A stretch of 64,000 bases of DNA from an uncultured Treponema sp. (GTDB taxonomy: Bacteria; Spirochaetota; Spirochaetia; Treponematales; Treponemataceae), in assembly GCA_946410085.1 (NCBI GenBank), contig CAMJZA010000003.1:42016-106015 (forward strand), given 5' to 3'. Below the pieces are notes generated by a model, which did not search any database, was not told where the DNA came from, and saw only the letters and a program-made list of their open reading frames with translations. The translations under genes and the position numbers were made by a program. Below are positions 16,599-25,397 of this stretch, piece by piece. Numbering within the stretch: position 1 is the first letter of the stretch; each line of letters starts with the position of its first letter.

Positions 16599-17594
16599 CT
16601 ACATCCGCACCGTCTGCCGGAGGGCGGAAATGTCCGCGTTGGCAGGACCGGTCAGGTCGTTCGCTTCCACTTTGCGCAGGATTGCATCGGCACTGTAGGC
16701 CGCCCCCGGGTAGAGGACGATGACGCTTTCGTCCCCGTCCTGCAGGAAGGTTGACTCGCCGTAGTCGGTGTAGCGGGTTGCCCCGATGGAAACAAGGATT
16801 TTCCCGGGCATGCCTGCTTCCACGAGGTAGGAATGAATGTCTTCCGCAGGTCCTTCGTCCTTCTGAAAGTTCAGCCGGTCCACAAGCCAGTCCGTCAGCT
16901 TTTCCCAGATGTAGCTGTAGCCGGACACGGGGCTGTCCTCGCCGTAGGGGTGCACTTTTCCCTCCCGGATGAGGAAGCTCGCAATCCGGTAACCGGCAAG
17001 TTCACAGCCTGCACGGAAGCGGGTGAGCGGAATCGTGTGGCCGGCAAAGCCCTTGCTGCACGTTCCCCAGTTCTTCTTTTCGCTTATCTTTTTTGCTCCG
17101 GCCCTGCGGATGGAACAGTCGTTGGAAGCGCCGAAACAGCGGGGCGTCAGCAGCAGCACCTGGTCGTCCTGCCAGCAGACGTCAAAGATGACCGCACACT
17201 CGGGTTCTATCTGGAGCTTCTCTTCCCCTGCCGGGAAAATGATGATCCGGCTGTCAAAGGGGAAGTTGTGCAGGAAGGCGGGGATGACTGCGGAGCCTCC
17301 GTCTCCTGCGCTTTCTGCCGGATGCTGATGTGCCGCAGCTTCGTTACCGGCGTACCCGGCGGATTCGGCATCAGCGCTGCCGCCGGTGCTGTCCGTGCCT
17401 GCCGGGTTACCCGAAAAGGCGCTACGGACTTCCGCAGGCGTGGGAATATAGGTCGGAAAAAGGGCCTTGGGGGCGGTCGCCTCCGCAGTCTTAACGTTCA
17501 CAAAATCTGCCGCTTCGCCCGCCTGTTCCAGATGGCCGGTAAAGTTCCCCGCCACGCCGAATGCGGGGATTGCCCTCAAGTCTAGCTCTCTCAT
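16599..17594 (-). CDS. DUF5718 family protein
   Basis: 331 residues. The family pattern is clear: AFGVAGNFTGHLEQAGEA at the N-terminus, LQIEPECAVIFDVCW, NDCSIRRAGAKKISEKKNWG, and GATRYTDYGESTFLQDGDE near the end. Function is not established; the general look recalls the fumarylacetoacetase-like fold, which is only a guess. About 50 residues (roughly 60-110, rich in Gly, Ser, Ala and His) interrupt the conserved region and resemble the low-complexity insertions in other proteins here. The ATG at 17594 is 9 nt after a TATAAT box with no Shine-Dalgarno site. Confidence 0.82.
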   Translation of the reverse strand: MRELDLRAIPAFGVAGNFTGHLEQAGEAADFVNVKTAEATAPKALFPTYIPTPAEVRSAFSGNPAGTDSTGGSADAESAGYAGNEAAAHQHPAESAGDGGSAVIPAFLHNFPFDSRIIIFPAGEEKLQIEPECAVIFDVCWQDDQVLLLTPRCFGASNDCSIRRAGAKKISEKKNWGTCSKGFAGHTIPLTRFRAGCELAGYRIASFLIREGKVHPYGEDSPVSGYSYIWEKLTDWLVDRLNFQKDEGPAEDIHSYLVEAGMPGKILVSIGATRYTDYGESTFLQDGDESVIVLYPGAAYSADAILRKVEANDLTGPANADISALRQTVRM

Positions 17595-17603
17595 GTTATG
17601 CCG

Positions 17604-17633
17604 ATTATAGCGGAAAGCTCTGCCGTTCATCAA
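17604..17633 (-). promoter_or_regulatory. Promoter giving a near-leaderless DUF5718 transcript
   Basis: TTGATG (17633-17628), 18-nt spacer, TATAAT (17609-17604). Only 9 nt separate the -10 box from the ATG. Confidence 0.6.
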
Positions 17634-17726
17634 GACGGGACGCAGACCCGTCGCCAGACACCATCTTACGCAGTCTGAATCTGAGCCCGTTCCCGCCGCC
17701 CGCTCCTGTTGTTCGAATCCATCTGA

Positions 17727-17755
17727 TTGATTAAAGCCCCTCAATCTGCTAGTAT
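17727..17755 (+). promoter_or_regulatory. Promoter giving a near-leaderless pheS transcript
   Basis: TTGATT (17727-17732), 17-nt spacer, TAGTAT (17750-17755). The ATG at 17764 begins 8 nt later, without a Shine-Dalgarno sequence. Confidence 0.65.
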
Positions 17756-17763
17756 CTAATGCT

Positions 17764-19341
17764 ATGACTGACGCAGAGATTAAGACGCTGATAAAGAACC
17801 TGCACCCGCTTGAAACCAAGGTGCTGCTGAACTATACCGAAAACGACGAGCTGACCGGCGAGAAGCTCCAGAAAGAACTTTCCTACAAGGAAGGCCACTG
17901 CAACCAGGCCTTCAGCTGGCTGTCCGGCAAGAAGCTGCTCAAGGAGACCGGCAGGACCGCCCACACCTACTACGAACTGACCGACTACGGCCGCGCTATC
18001 GCCAAAAACGGCAGCGCGGAAGAGCGGATTATCTCCTGCCTGAAAGACGGCGGTCCCAAGAGCCTGCCCGAGATTGCTTCCGCACTGGGACTTGAGAACA
18101 AGGACGTCGGATCTGCGTTCGGCCCCCTCAGCAAGGAAGGCGTGCTCCGCATGACCGCCGACAAGAAGGCCGAATACACCGGGGCCGCTGTCCCGGAGCG
18201 GATAGCCCGTGCCAAGGCCCTCATCGCAAAGGCCGAGAAGTCGCAGGCGGGCGGGCTTGACGGCGCGCTCGATGCCGCATCGCTTTCCAAGGAGGAGCTT
18301 GCCGACATCTCCACGATGACCAAGAAGCGCGGGGTCAGCGACACGGCTTTCAAGACCGTCGAGCGCGAGACCGTGACCTACCGCCTGCTCCCCGATGCCG
18401 CCGCCGTCAGCAGGGCGCTCAAGGAAGCCGGAGTCACCGGCGAGGAAATCGGAGCGATTACCGGCGCGATGCTCTCATCCGGCGACTGGAAGAAGGGCAC
18501 CTTCCGCGCCTACAACATCTCTGTCCCGCCCGCCCGCATCATACCGGGCCGCACGAACCCCTATGTGGACTTCCTTGAATCCGTCAAGGACAAGATGTGC
18601 TCGCTGGGGTTCGAGGAGTTCGACGGGCCGCTCGTCGAGACCGAGTTCTGGAACGGCGACGCGCTCTTCATGCCCCAGTTCCACGCCGCCCGCGACATCC
18701 ACGACGTGTACCGCATCAAGACCCCGACCCACGCCAAGTCCATCGAAGAGCCTTATCTTTCCGCAGTCCGCGCCGTCCATGAGAACGGCGGCAGCACCGG
18801 CAGCCGGGGCTGGAACTACAAGTTCGACACGGAGTTCACCCGCCGCCTCATCATGCGCAGCCAGGGCACGGTGCTTTCCGCCCACCAGCTGCACAAGGCC
18901 AAGGTGCCGGGCAAGTACTTCGGCATTGCCCGCTGCTTCCGCTACGACAAGGTAGACGCGACCCACCTGAGCGACTTCTACCAGACCGAAGGCATCGTCC
19001 TGGGCGAGGACGTGAACCTTCGCACGCTGCTGGGAATCCTGCGCATGTTCGCCGTCGAAATCGCGGGGGCGAGCGAGGTCAAGTACGTGCCGGGCTACTT
19101 CCCTTTCACCGAGCCTTCGATCGAAGTGCACATCAAGCACCCCAAGCTGGGCTGGTTCGAGCTCGGCGGTTCGGGCATCTTCCGCCCGGAAGTCACCGAG
19201 GCGATGGGCGTGCACGTCCCCGTCCTTGCCTGGGGCATCGGCATAGACCGCATGGCCCTGATGGCCCTGGGACTGAACGACCTGCGCGAGCTGTTCAGCG
19301 AGGACGTCGAGAAAGTCCGCCTCCGCAAGGCCAAGTTCTAG
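17764..19341 (+). CDS. pheS: Phenylalanine-tRNA ligase alpha subunit, archaeal/eukaryotic type
   Basis: 525 residues, far longer than the usual bacterial PheS of about 330-350. It charges tRNA-Phe as an alpha2-beta2 enzyme in the cytosol. The N-terminal 190 residues contain winged-helix-like modules (TYYELTDYGRAIAK; SLPEIASALGLENKDVGSAF) typical of archaeal and eukaryotic alpha subunits. The class II core has motif 1 (GRTNPYVDFLESVKDKM), HAARDIHDVYRI, motif 2 (GIARCFRYDKVDATHLSDF) and motif 3 (WGIGIDRMALMALGLNDLRELF). Spirochaetes are known to carry this form. pheT is not adjacent, unlike the common bacterial pheST order. It is first of a four-gene plus-strand cluster. Confidence 0.95.
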   Translation: MTDAEIKTLIKNLHPLETKVLLNYTENDELTGEKLQKELSYKEGHCNQAFSWLSGKKLLKETGRTAHTYYELTDYGRAIAKNGSAEERIISCLKDGGPKSLPEIASALGLENKDVGSAFGPLSKEGVLRMTADKKAEYTGAAVPERIARAKALIAKAEKSQAGGLDGALDAASLSKEELADISTMTKKRGVSDTAFKTVERETVTYRLLPDAAAVSRALKEAGVTGEEIGAITGAMLSSGDWKKGTFRAYNISVPPARIIPGRTNPYVDFLESVKDKMCSLGFEEFDGPLVETEFWNGDALFMPQFHAARDIHDVYRIKTPTHAKSIEEPYLSAVRAVHENGGSTGSRGWNYKFDTEFTRRLIMRSQGTVLSAHQLHKAKVPGKYFGIARCFRYDKVDATHLSDFYQTEGIVLGEDVNLRTLLGILRMFAVEIAGASEVKYVPGYFPFTEPSIEVHIKHPKLGWFELGGSGIFRPEVTEAMGVHVPVLAWGIGIDRMALMALGLNDLRELFSEDVEKVRLRKAKF

Positions 19342-19360
19342 CCGGAAAACCGACCGCTGC

Positions 19361-19858
19361 ATGGAAATACGAAAGGCAACAAAGGAAGATCTGCCCGCCA
19401 TACTGGCGCTGTATGAATATGCCCGTGCTTTTATGGCACGGAACGGCAATGCAAGCCAGTGGGGAACAACGAATCCGCCCCGAACGCTCATTGAGAGCGA
19501 CATAGCGGCCGGGAAAAGCTATGTCTGCATTGCGGAGGGGAAGATAGCGGCGGTGTTCTACTTTGCCGTCGAGTGCGAGCCGACCTACACCGTCATCTCC
19601 GGTTCCTGGCTGAACGATGCCCCCTACGGCGTCGTTCACCGGATTGCTTCGGACGGCAGTACGAAAGGGGCTGGAACGTTCTGCCTGCAGTGGGCGCTGG
19701 CGCAGTGCGGGAACATACGGATCGACACCCACCGCGACAACAGGCCCATGCAGAACCTGCTTGCAAAGCTCGGCTTTTCGTACTGCGGAACGATTACGAT
19801 TGCGGACGGAACGGAACGCATTGCGTTCCAGAAGCAGACGGAGGGCAGGCATGCGTGA
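19361..19858 (+). CDS. GNAT-family N-acetyltransferase
   Basis: 165 residues. It begins MEIRKATKEDLPAILALYEYA, the usual first strand and helix of GNAT enzymes. A central beta region follows (YVCIAEGKIAAVFYFAV), and the C-terminal segment IDTHRDNRPMQNLLAKLGFSYCGTI matches the late GNAT strand-helix-strand with its N..M...L...GF pattern. It transfers an acetyl group from acetyl-CoA to an unknown amine. It starts 19 nt after pheS and overlaps the next gene by 8 nt, so the three are probably cotranscribed. Confidence 0.85.
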   Translation: MEIRKATKEDLPAILALYEYARAFMARNGNASQWGTTNPPRTLIESDIAAGKSYVCIAEGKIAAVFYFAVECEPTYTVISGSWLNDAPYGVVHRIASDGSTKGAGTFCLQWALAQCGNIRIDTHRDNRPMQNLLAKLGFSYCGTITIADGTERIAFQKQTEGRHA

Positions 19859-20399
19859 TGCGGTCCTGCTGGTAATTGATACCCAGAAGGGAATTACAGA
19901 CGATCGGCTCTTTGCGTTTGACAGGCTCAGACAGAACATCATGGAACTGATTGCGCTGGCACGGAAGAGCGGCGTGGAGGTCGTGTTCGTGCAGCACGAT
20001 GACGGGCCGGGCTCCGGCTTTTCCAAAGGAGACCGGGACTTCGAGATCTTCGATGACTTTGCGCCTGCCGAAGGCGAGAAGGTTTTCGTCAAGACCGTGA
20101 ACAGCGCGCTCCATCCGTCGACGGGGCTTGCTGACTACCTGCGGGGAAAGGGGATAAAGACGATTGTAACGGTGGGATTGCAGACCAATTACTGCGTTGA
20201 TGCGACGATCCATACGGGATTCGACTGCGGGTTCGAGATGCTCGTGCCGGAGTACACGAACTCGACCTTTGACAACGTCTACATGGACAAGGAGTCCTGC
20301 TACCGCTATTACAACGAGTTCCTGTGGAACGGCAGGTTCTGCCGCTGCGTTTCAATGGATGAGGCACGGTCGGCAATCAGCGGCAGGATGGGAGAATAG
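19851..20399 (+). CDS. Isochorismatase-like cysteine hydrolase
   Basis: 182 residues, typical size. The catalytic triad of the family is visible: Asp in LLVIDTQKG (residue 10), Lys in FVKTVNSALH (about 82) and Cys in VGLQTNYCVDATI (about 117). Members hydrolyse amides or vinyl ethers such as nicotinamide or isochorismate; the substrate here is unknown. The ATG lies inside the end of the acetyltransferase gene (8-nt overlap) with GGAGGGCAGGC in front, so the start is well supported. Confidence 0.88.
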   Translation: MRDAVLLVIDTQKGITDDRLFAFDRLRQNIMELIALARKSGVEVVFVQHDDGPGSGFSKGDRDFEIFDDFAPAEGEKVFVKTVNSALHPSTGLADYLRGKGIKTIVTVGLQTNYCVDATIHTGFDCGFEMLVPEYTNSTFDNVYMDKESCYRYYNEFLWNGRFCRCVSMDEARSAISGRMGE

Positions 20400-20400
20400 C

Positions 20401-20712
20401 ATGGCATCGACGAAAGAATACCTGGACTACATACTCGACCAGCTCTCGCTCTTGGACGGAATCACCCACCGGGCGATGATGGGAGAGTACATCCTGTATG
20501 TGAACGGAAAGATTTTCGGCGGGATATACGACGACCGCCTCCTCGTCAAGCCGACCAAATCCGCGCTGGCAAAAATGCCCGAGGCCCCGCACGAACTGCC
20601 TTACGAGGGGGCAAAGGAGATGCTGCTCGTGGAGGACGTGGACAACCGCGAGTTCCTGCGCGAACTTGTCACGGCGATGTACGAGGAATTACCGACCCCG
20701 AAGAAACGATAA
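20401..20712 (+). CDS. TfoX N-terminal domain protein
   Basis: 103 residues covering one TfoX_N domain: STKEYLDYILDQLSLLDGITHRAMMGEYILYVNGKIFGGIYDD, then LLVKPTKSA and YEGAKEMLLVEDV. The domain was named from the competence regulator TfoX/Sxy, but single-domain versions occur widely without competence links. It begins 1 nt after the isochorismatase stop. It is the last backbone gene before the AT-rich island. Confidence 0.85.
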   Translation: MASTKEYLDYILDQLSLLDGITHRAMMGEYILYVNGKIFGGIYDDRLLVKPTKSALAKMPEAPHELPYEGAKEMLLVEDVDNREFLRELVTAMYEELPTPKKR

Positions 20713-20736
20713 AGCCCCAGGCGGGCAGCCTGCCCG

Positions 20737-21976
20737 TCACGGCTGCTTCGTGCGCGTTTTGAAAGCAATTCCCTTTTCCGTAAGCCTGTATTTTTGGGTC
20801 GGACTTTTGGGGGAATCTGGCTGAGTCATTTCAATCAGACCTAATTCTATGGCAGGCTTTATATAATCACTGACCAAGGTAGGTCTATGCCTTAAATCAA
20901 GTTTTTCCAATATTTCTTTTGTGGATAGACCTGTTTCCTCTAAAACTCTTAATAACCGAATTACTTGTGGGGCTACTTGTTCGGTTACTTGTTCGGTTAC
21001 TTGTTCGGTTACTTGTGTGGCTACAGGGACATTTTCTCCGGCAGCAGGAACATCGTCATCCAGAGGAATCGTTACCCTGAAAATATCGCCGTCCATCATC
21101 GTGGGCTTTGCGCTGATTCCCGAATACATCGGAACATATTTGTAAAGGTTGCGTGTGCCAGAACCAAGCTCCTCAGCGAATCCGATTTCCCGGAACACTT
21201 TCGCAATCATAGGATTCTTAGAGAGCGGACTCAAGTTTTCGAGCGTGATTTCATCGGGCATCTGAGCCTTATTTGCGTTTTCGGTGATAATCCTGTCTTT
21301 TTCGATTATAAAGCGGGGAATCAGGCTGCTTGAAAACTCACGGTGCATGAGCATATTCACGATGATTACACGGCAGATGTTGCTTGAAAGGCTTATTCTC
21401 TGCATATCGGGTGCGAGATAGAATTTGTCATTTCAAGCCAGGGATGATCTTTGTTCCGGTTCTGGATTCTCACCCGCACCTTCTTAAAGACATCATCCCT
21501 AAAGTCCTCAATCTTAAAGTTGAAGAACATTTTTCGTTCGGTAAAGATATTCTGTTTCCTGATATACAGCTGGACTATTGGGTCCGTGCCTTTCACGACG
21601 AAATCGCTGTCATCAATGCGGTCGTATATTTTCCCTTTTAGGGTATGCACCTGAGAGGAAGCACCGATGTATGCATGAATAATGACTTTATCTTCTATCT
21701 TGACTTCTTCGACAGCGCATACGGTAGTGGGATTAAAAAGATTCTCGTTATTGAGGCAGTTGTTGAAATTGCGGATTAAATCTTTCACGCCTTTTCCGGG
21801 AGTCCGAGAATCGCCCCGTCATCCTCCACGCCAAGAAAAATATCACCGCCCCAGCGGTTCAAAAACGCGCAGACCGTCTCCAAGACATCATGCTCAATAT
21901 TGCCGCCGCAACGCTTGAATTCGCAGGTGAGGTTTTCTCAAAGTGCAATTTTATCCAATGCTTTCTGCGCTGTCAT
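20737..21976 (-). pseudogene. Broken AlbA_2 (Schlafen-like)/RecG-like ATP-binding protein
   Basis: Four fragments on the minus strand read as one gene. From 21976: MTAQKALDKIAL, an in-frame TGA at 21940-21938, then ENLTCEFKR and VCAFLNRWGGDIFLGVEDDG (the AlbA_2 DNA-binding signature). A one-base shift near 21790 leads into VKDLIRNFNN; another near 21400 leads into the segment SSNICRVIIVNMLMHREFSS with ENANK and the GHKL-like GFAEELGSGTRN. The C-terminus has a TEQV repeat (12-nt unit in DNA) and a winged helix. At least three lesions make it non-functional. AT-rich, at the left end of the acquired island. Confidence 0.85.
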
Positions 21977-22036
21977 CGCGATTCTCCTGTTTCATATAGT
22001 ATAGTTGCATCTTCCGGGGGATTAGTTTTTCATTTT

Positions 22037-22125
22037 TCAACAACTTCCCAGTGACCGCCCTTTCTAACTTCAATGCGAACAATTTTCCCCTGGGCTTTTA
22101 GTTTTTTGCAATCATCGGATTTTTC
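22037..22125 (-). pseudogene. Remnant of a winged-helix C-terminus
   Basis: Directly after the hsdR stop, and in the same frame, 29 codons read KLKAQGKIVRIEVRKGGHWEVVEK and stop. This is the usual closing strand pair of winged-helix domains at the end of AlbA_2-type proteins. No start codon or ribosome site is present, so it is a scar of recombination. Nothing else is visible in 21977-22036. Confidence 0.55.
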
Positions 22126-25100
22126 TTACGCCGCATTAAACTGGCTCTTCACATAGTCAAAAATCCTCTGCTGATAAAAGTCAATTTCCTCCGGCGCAAA
22201 AGATTCCGGCAACTCCTGCCACAAAGTATCCCTAATTAGAATATCGATTTGCGAAGCAGTTTCTGACTTTTCAAACGGATTATGCATTTCTGAAAGTCGT
22301 TCTCTTACGACAGAAAGAAGCCTAACCGAAAGCTCCTTGATTTTCTTAATATCCTTAGAAGACAGTTCTTCCTTAAAAAGTAAATCGTAAACAGCAAGCT
22401 CCTTGTTATCCGTAAACCCCTCTCTGATATATCGTTTCTGCTGTTCAGTCAATATCTCAGCTGTTTTTTGAAGCTCTTCAAAGACTTTACGGATTTCAGC
22501 CTTATCCTGAGCCTTGTTGTAGTTTTCAATCATTTCTTTATAATGCTCAAAGAATTTTATTGAGGTCGGCAATTCTTTGCACAAAGCTTCAATTGACATA
22601 TTTAGAATCTCTGCAATATCATGAATGATGATGGCCTTTTCTTTCACCTTTTCAAACTCCTTCTGCAGAACCTCAAAATTGATGGAGCTGATGTCTATTT
22701 TTACGGATTCCGTAGGCGTTGTAAAATCTGAATCCAGCTTTATGTAATCATTCACAACCTTCTGCATTTCAATCATTACATTTGTAATGTCAGCAGGTGT
22801 GTGTTTTTTATTAAGTCGTTTATAAATCACTTCAATGCCACCTTTATTTTTACGAAGTTCATTTGATATTTCAGATGGCAGCAAGTATTTATAAAGCCGT
22901 AACAACTGTGAACAAAGCAAGCAGAACCTTTTCTTTGTATCTTCTGGTGGAGTAACAAGAATATTTACAGCTTCCTTTATCTTACGGATTTTGATATTCT
23001 TATCTTCGATATCCGTGAGTTCCGACAAAACGAATCCCTTGTCTGACAAGAACTGAACAATCGCCTCGCAATTCTGCTCAACCTTCTTTATCAAATCCTC
23101 ACGGCTTACAGTCGGTTTTACTCTCTTGGTCTTTTGCTTATTGATTGTATAATCTGCCAGAGCTTTTTCAAGATATGGAACAATGCCGATATAATCTACA
23201 ATAAGTCCGTTTTCCTTACCTTCGTTTATACGGTTTGCGCGGGCGATTGCCTGCATCAAAGTATGCTCTTTCAATGGCTTATCAAGATACAAAGTACCAA
23301 GGCTTGGAACATCAAAACCTGTAAGCCACATTGCACAGACAAAGGCAACTCTAAACGGATTGTCTTCATCCTTAAACTGCTTGTCATAGTCCGGAGTCTT
23401 TTCCATGTAATCTTTATGAGGCTTTACATTAAGTCCCCATTTCGCAAAATGCTTCTCATCATCTTTTGAAGAACTGATGATTACATGCATTTCAGTTTTC
23501 TTCATCCAGTCAATCTTGTATTGCTCTTCTATCTGTTCCTGCTGGTCCAGATTCTTAGCGTTCTTTTCAACTTCTTTAATCTTTTCCTGCCAGTATTCCT
23601 GAACATAGTTGTACATCCTAACAGCGGTAACTTTATCTACCGAAACAAACATAGCCTTACCTGTTTGCCAGAGGTCAGAATAATGGTCTACAAAATCTTT
23701 TGCAATTTTTCTCAAGCGTTCTTCGCTACAGATAATATGAAGCTGCTTTTTTATTTGATTCTTAAGATTCTCAATATCCTTTTCATCAAACTCATTTTCT
23801 TCATCATCTTCTGCCTGCTGAATTATTTCCAAAAGCTTTTCGTCAATTTCAGGATTCTCTATCTTTAATTTTTCTCCGCGGTTTTCGTAGTAAAGTGGAA
23901 CAGTATTTCCATCTTCTACAGCTCTCTGGAAATCATATACAGAAACATATTCGCCAAAAGTTTTTACAGTTATGTTGTCTCGCTCAAAAAGTGGGGTACC
24001 TGTAAAACCGAGACGGCTCGCTTCCGGCAGCATCTTGCACATATTCTCAGCGAATATACCGTTGTTCGTTCTGTGTGCTTCATCAGAAATCAAAAGAATG
24101 TCGTGATCTTTATGGATAGGACTAACGCCGGTTGTTTTGTTGAACTTATGGATAAGCGTAAAAATATAGCTCGGATTCTTGTCTTTGAGCGTCTTGTACA
24201 AATCCTCACCGCTTTTTGCCATGTATTGCGAGGCCTTCAAATTGCCCAAGGCACCGGATGCTTCAAAAGTTCCGCTGATTTGTTTGTTCAGTTCATTGCG
24301 GTCTGTAATGATTACGATTGTCGGTTTTCCGCTTGAAAGCTTGCGATGGATTTTCTGCGATAAGAATAAAATGGAATAACTTTTACCGCTACCCTGAGTA
24401 TGCCAGAACACACCTATTTTCTTATCCGTAAACTTGTGTTCTTTGTAAGATTCAAAAGCCCGGTTAACGCCTAAATACTGGTGGTTTCGGGCAATAATCT
24501 TTATGTAGCTTCCAGTCGATTTGTCAAAGACAATGAAGTTCTCAAACAAATCCATGAACGTAGCTTTGTTGCAAGTACCTTCAATCATGATGTGCATCTG
24601 CGGCTCGTTCTCGTCCACGTCATCATCTTCGCTCTTGCGTTTCCACTCGCTGAAGAACTTGAACTTTGCGCCGATTGTTCCCATTTTTGCTTCTTCGCCG
24701 TTAGAAAGAATCGAAAATGCATTGTAATAAAAGAGGTATGGAAAATGCTCAATGGAACGCTTGTAGTTATCCAGATAGGCGGTTTTTACTTCAACATCAA
24801 CACGCTTGAATTCCGTAAACAAAAGCGGAATGCCGTTCACAAAACCAAGCATGTCTGCACGCATTTTTTCGCCATCGAGCTTGCTTGTCATCCAGAATTC
24901 CCGGACAGCAACAAAACGATTTTTATCCGGCTCATTGAAGCTAAAGATTTTTGCAGTTCTGGACTCAAGAACGCCGGATTCATTTCTTGCATCGACAGGA
25001 ACACCGTCACGCAGAAGACCATAGAACTTTTTATTCTGCTCAACAATCATATCAAGGCTTGTAACCAAAGGATATGTCTCAAGAACCTTGATTACATCCA

Positions 25101-25395
25101 GAGCGGTCTGGTCATCGTTTATCCAGTCGTTGTTATCCTTCAATGCCTGAATCAGATAGGGCTTCAAAAGTATGTCTTCCTGACTTTCGCGTCCCAAATA
25201 CACATGACGCTTATCCGACTGAAGACCGAGAGGCAGATTTTCCTCAGAAAAGGTTTCAAGCGTTTCTTTTGTGGAGTTATCGTAGGCAAGGTATGAATCC
25301 CATTCCAGCTGCGCAAATGTTTCTGCGGCATTTTCTTGTACAAGACGGTCTTCTGAATAATCTGCGTGCATAATACTTCTATTTACCTCACACAT
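22126..25395 (-). CDS. hsdR: Type I restriction enzyme, motor/endonuclease subunit R
   Basis: 1089 residues, full length for HsdR. The nuclease domain has Asp181 (RADMLGF) and E195xK197 (FTEFKR). Walker A is at about 333-339 (HTQGSGKS), DEAH at 438-441, and later helicase motifs include LGFTGTPLF, DVPSLGTLYLDKPL and QAIARANRINEGK. It translocates and cuts unmodified DNA in complex with HsdM and HsdS. Start options are 25395, 2 nt after the upstream stop, or 25371 in frame; neither has a good ribosome site. The ORF is intact although hsdM of the same operon is broken, so restriction should be impossible unless another HsdM assists. AT-rich. Confidence 0.95.
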   Translation of the reverse strand: MCEVNRSIMHADYSEDRLVQENAAETFAQLEWDSYLAYDNSTKETLETFSEENLPLGLQSDKRHVYLGRESQEDILLKPYLIQALKDNNDWINDDQTALDVIKVLETYPLVTSLDMIVEQNKKFYGLLRDGVPVDARNESGVLESRTAKIFSFNEPDKNRFVAVREFWMTSKLDGEKMRADMLGFVNGIPLLFTEFKRVDVEVKTAYLDNYKRSIEHFPYLFYYNAFSILSNGEEAKMGTIGAKFKFFSEWKRKSEDDDVDENEPQMHIMIEGTCNKATFMDLFENFIVFDKSTGSYIKIIARNHQYLGVNRAFESYKEHKFTDKKIGVFWHTQGSGKSYSILFLSQKIHRKLSSGKPTIVIITDRNELNKQISGTFEASGALGNLKASQYMAKSGEDLYKTLKDKNPSYIFTLIHKFNKTTGVSPIHKDHDILLISDEAHRTNNGIFAENMCKMLPEASRLGFTGTPLFERDNITVKTFGEYVSVYDFQRAVEDGNTVPLYYENRGEKLKIENPEIDEKLLEIIQQAEDDEENEFDEKDIENLKNQIKKQLHIICSEERLRKIAKDFVDHYSDLWQTGKAMFVSVDKVTAVRMYNYVQEYWQEKIKEVEKNAKNLDQQEQIEEQYKIDWMKKTEMHVIISSSKDDEKHFAKWGLNVKPHKDYMEKTPDYDKQFKDEDNPFRVAFVCAMWLTGFDVPSLGTLYLDKPLKEHTLMQAIARANRINEGKENGLIVDYIGIVPYLEKALADYTINKQKTKRVKPTVSREDLIKKVEQNCEAIVQFLSDKGFVLSELTDIEDKNIKIRKIKEAVNILVTPPEDTKKRFCLLCSQLLRLYKYLLPSEISNELRKNKGGIEVIYKRLNKKHTPADITNVMIEMQKVVNDYIKLDSDFTTPTESVKIDISSINFEVLQKEFEKVKEKAIIIHDIAEILNMSIEALCKELPTSIKFFEHYKEMIENYNKAQDKAEIRKVFEELQKTAEILTEQQKRYIREGFTDNKELAVYDLLFKEELSSKDIKKIKELSVRLLSVVRERLSEMHNPFEKSETASQIDILIRDTLWQELPESFAPEEIDFYQQRIFDYVKSQFNAA

Positions 25396-25397
25396 AT

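Noticed and set aside
17700..17730. T-arm-like GTTCGAATCC, possible tRNA
   Set aside because: The flanks do not pair to a T stem and no acceptor or anticodon stem can be drawn; a promoter occupies the site.
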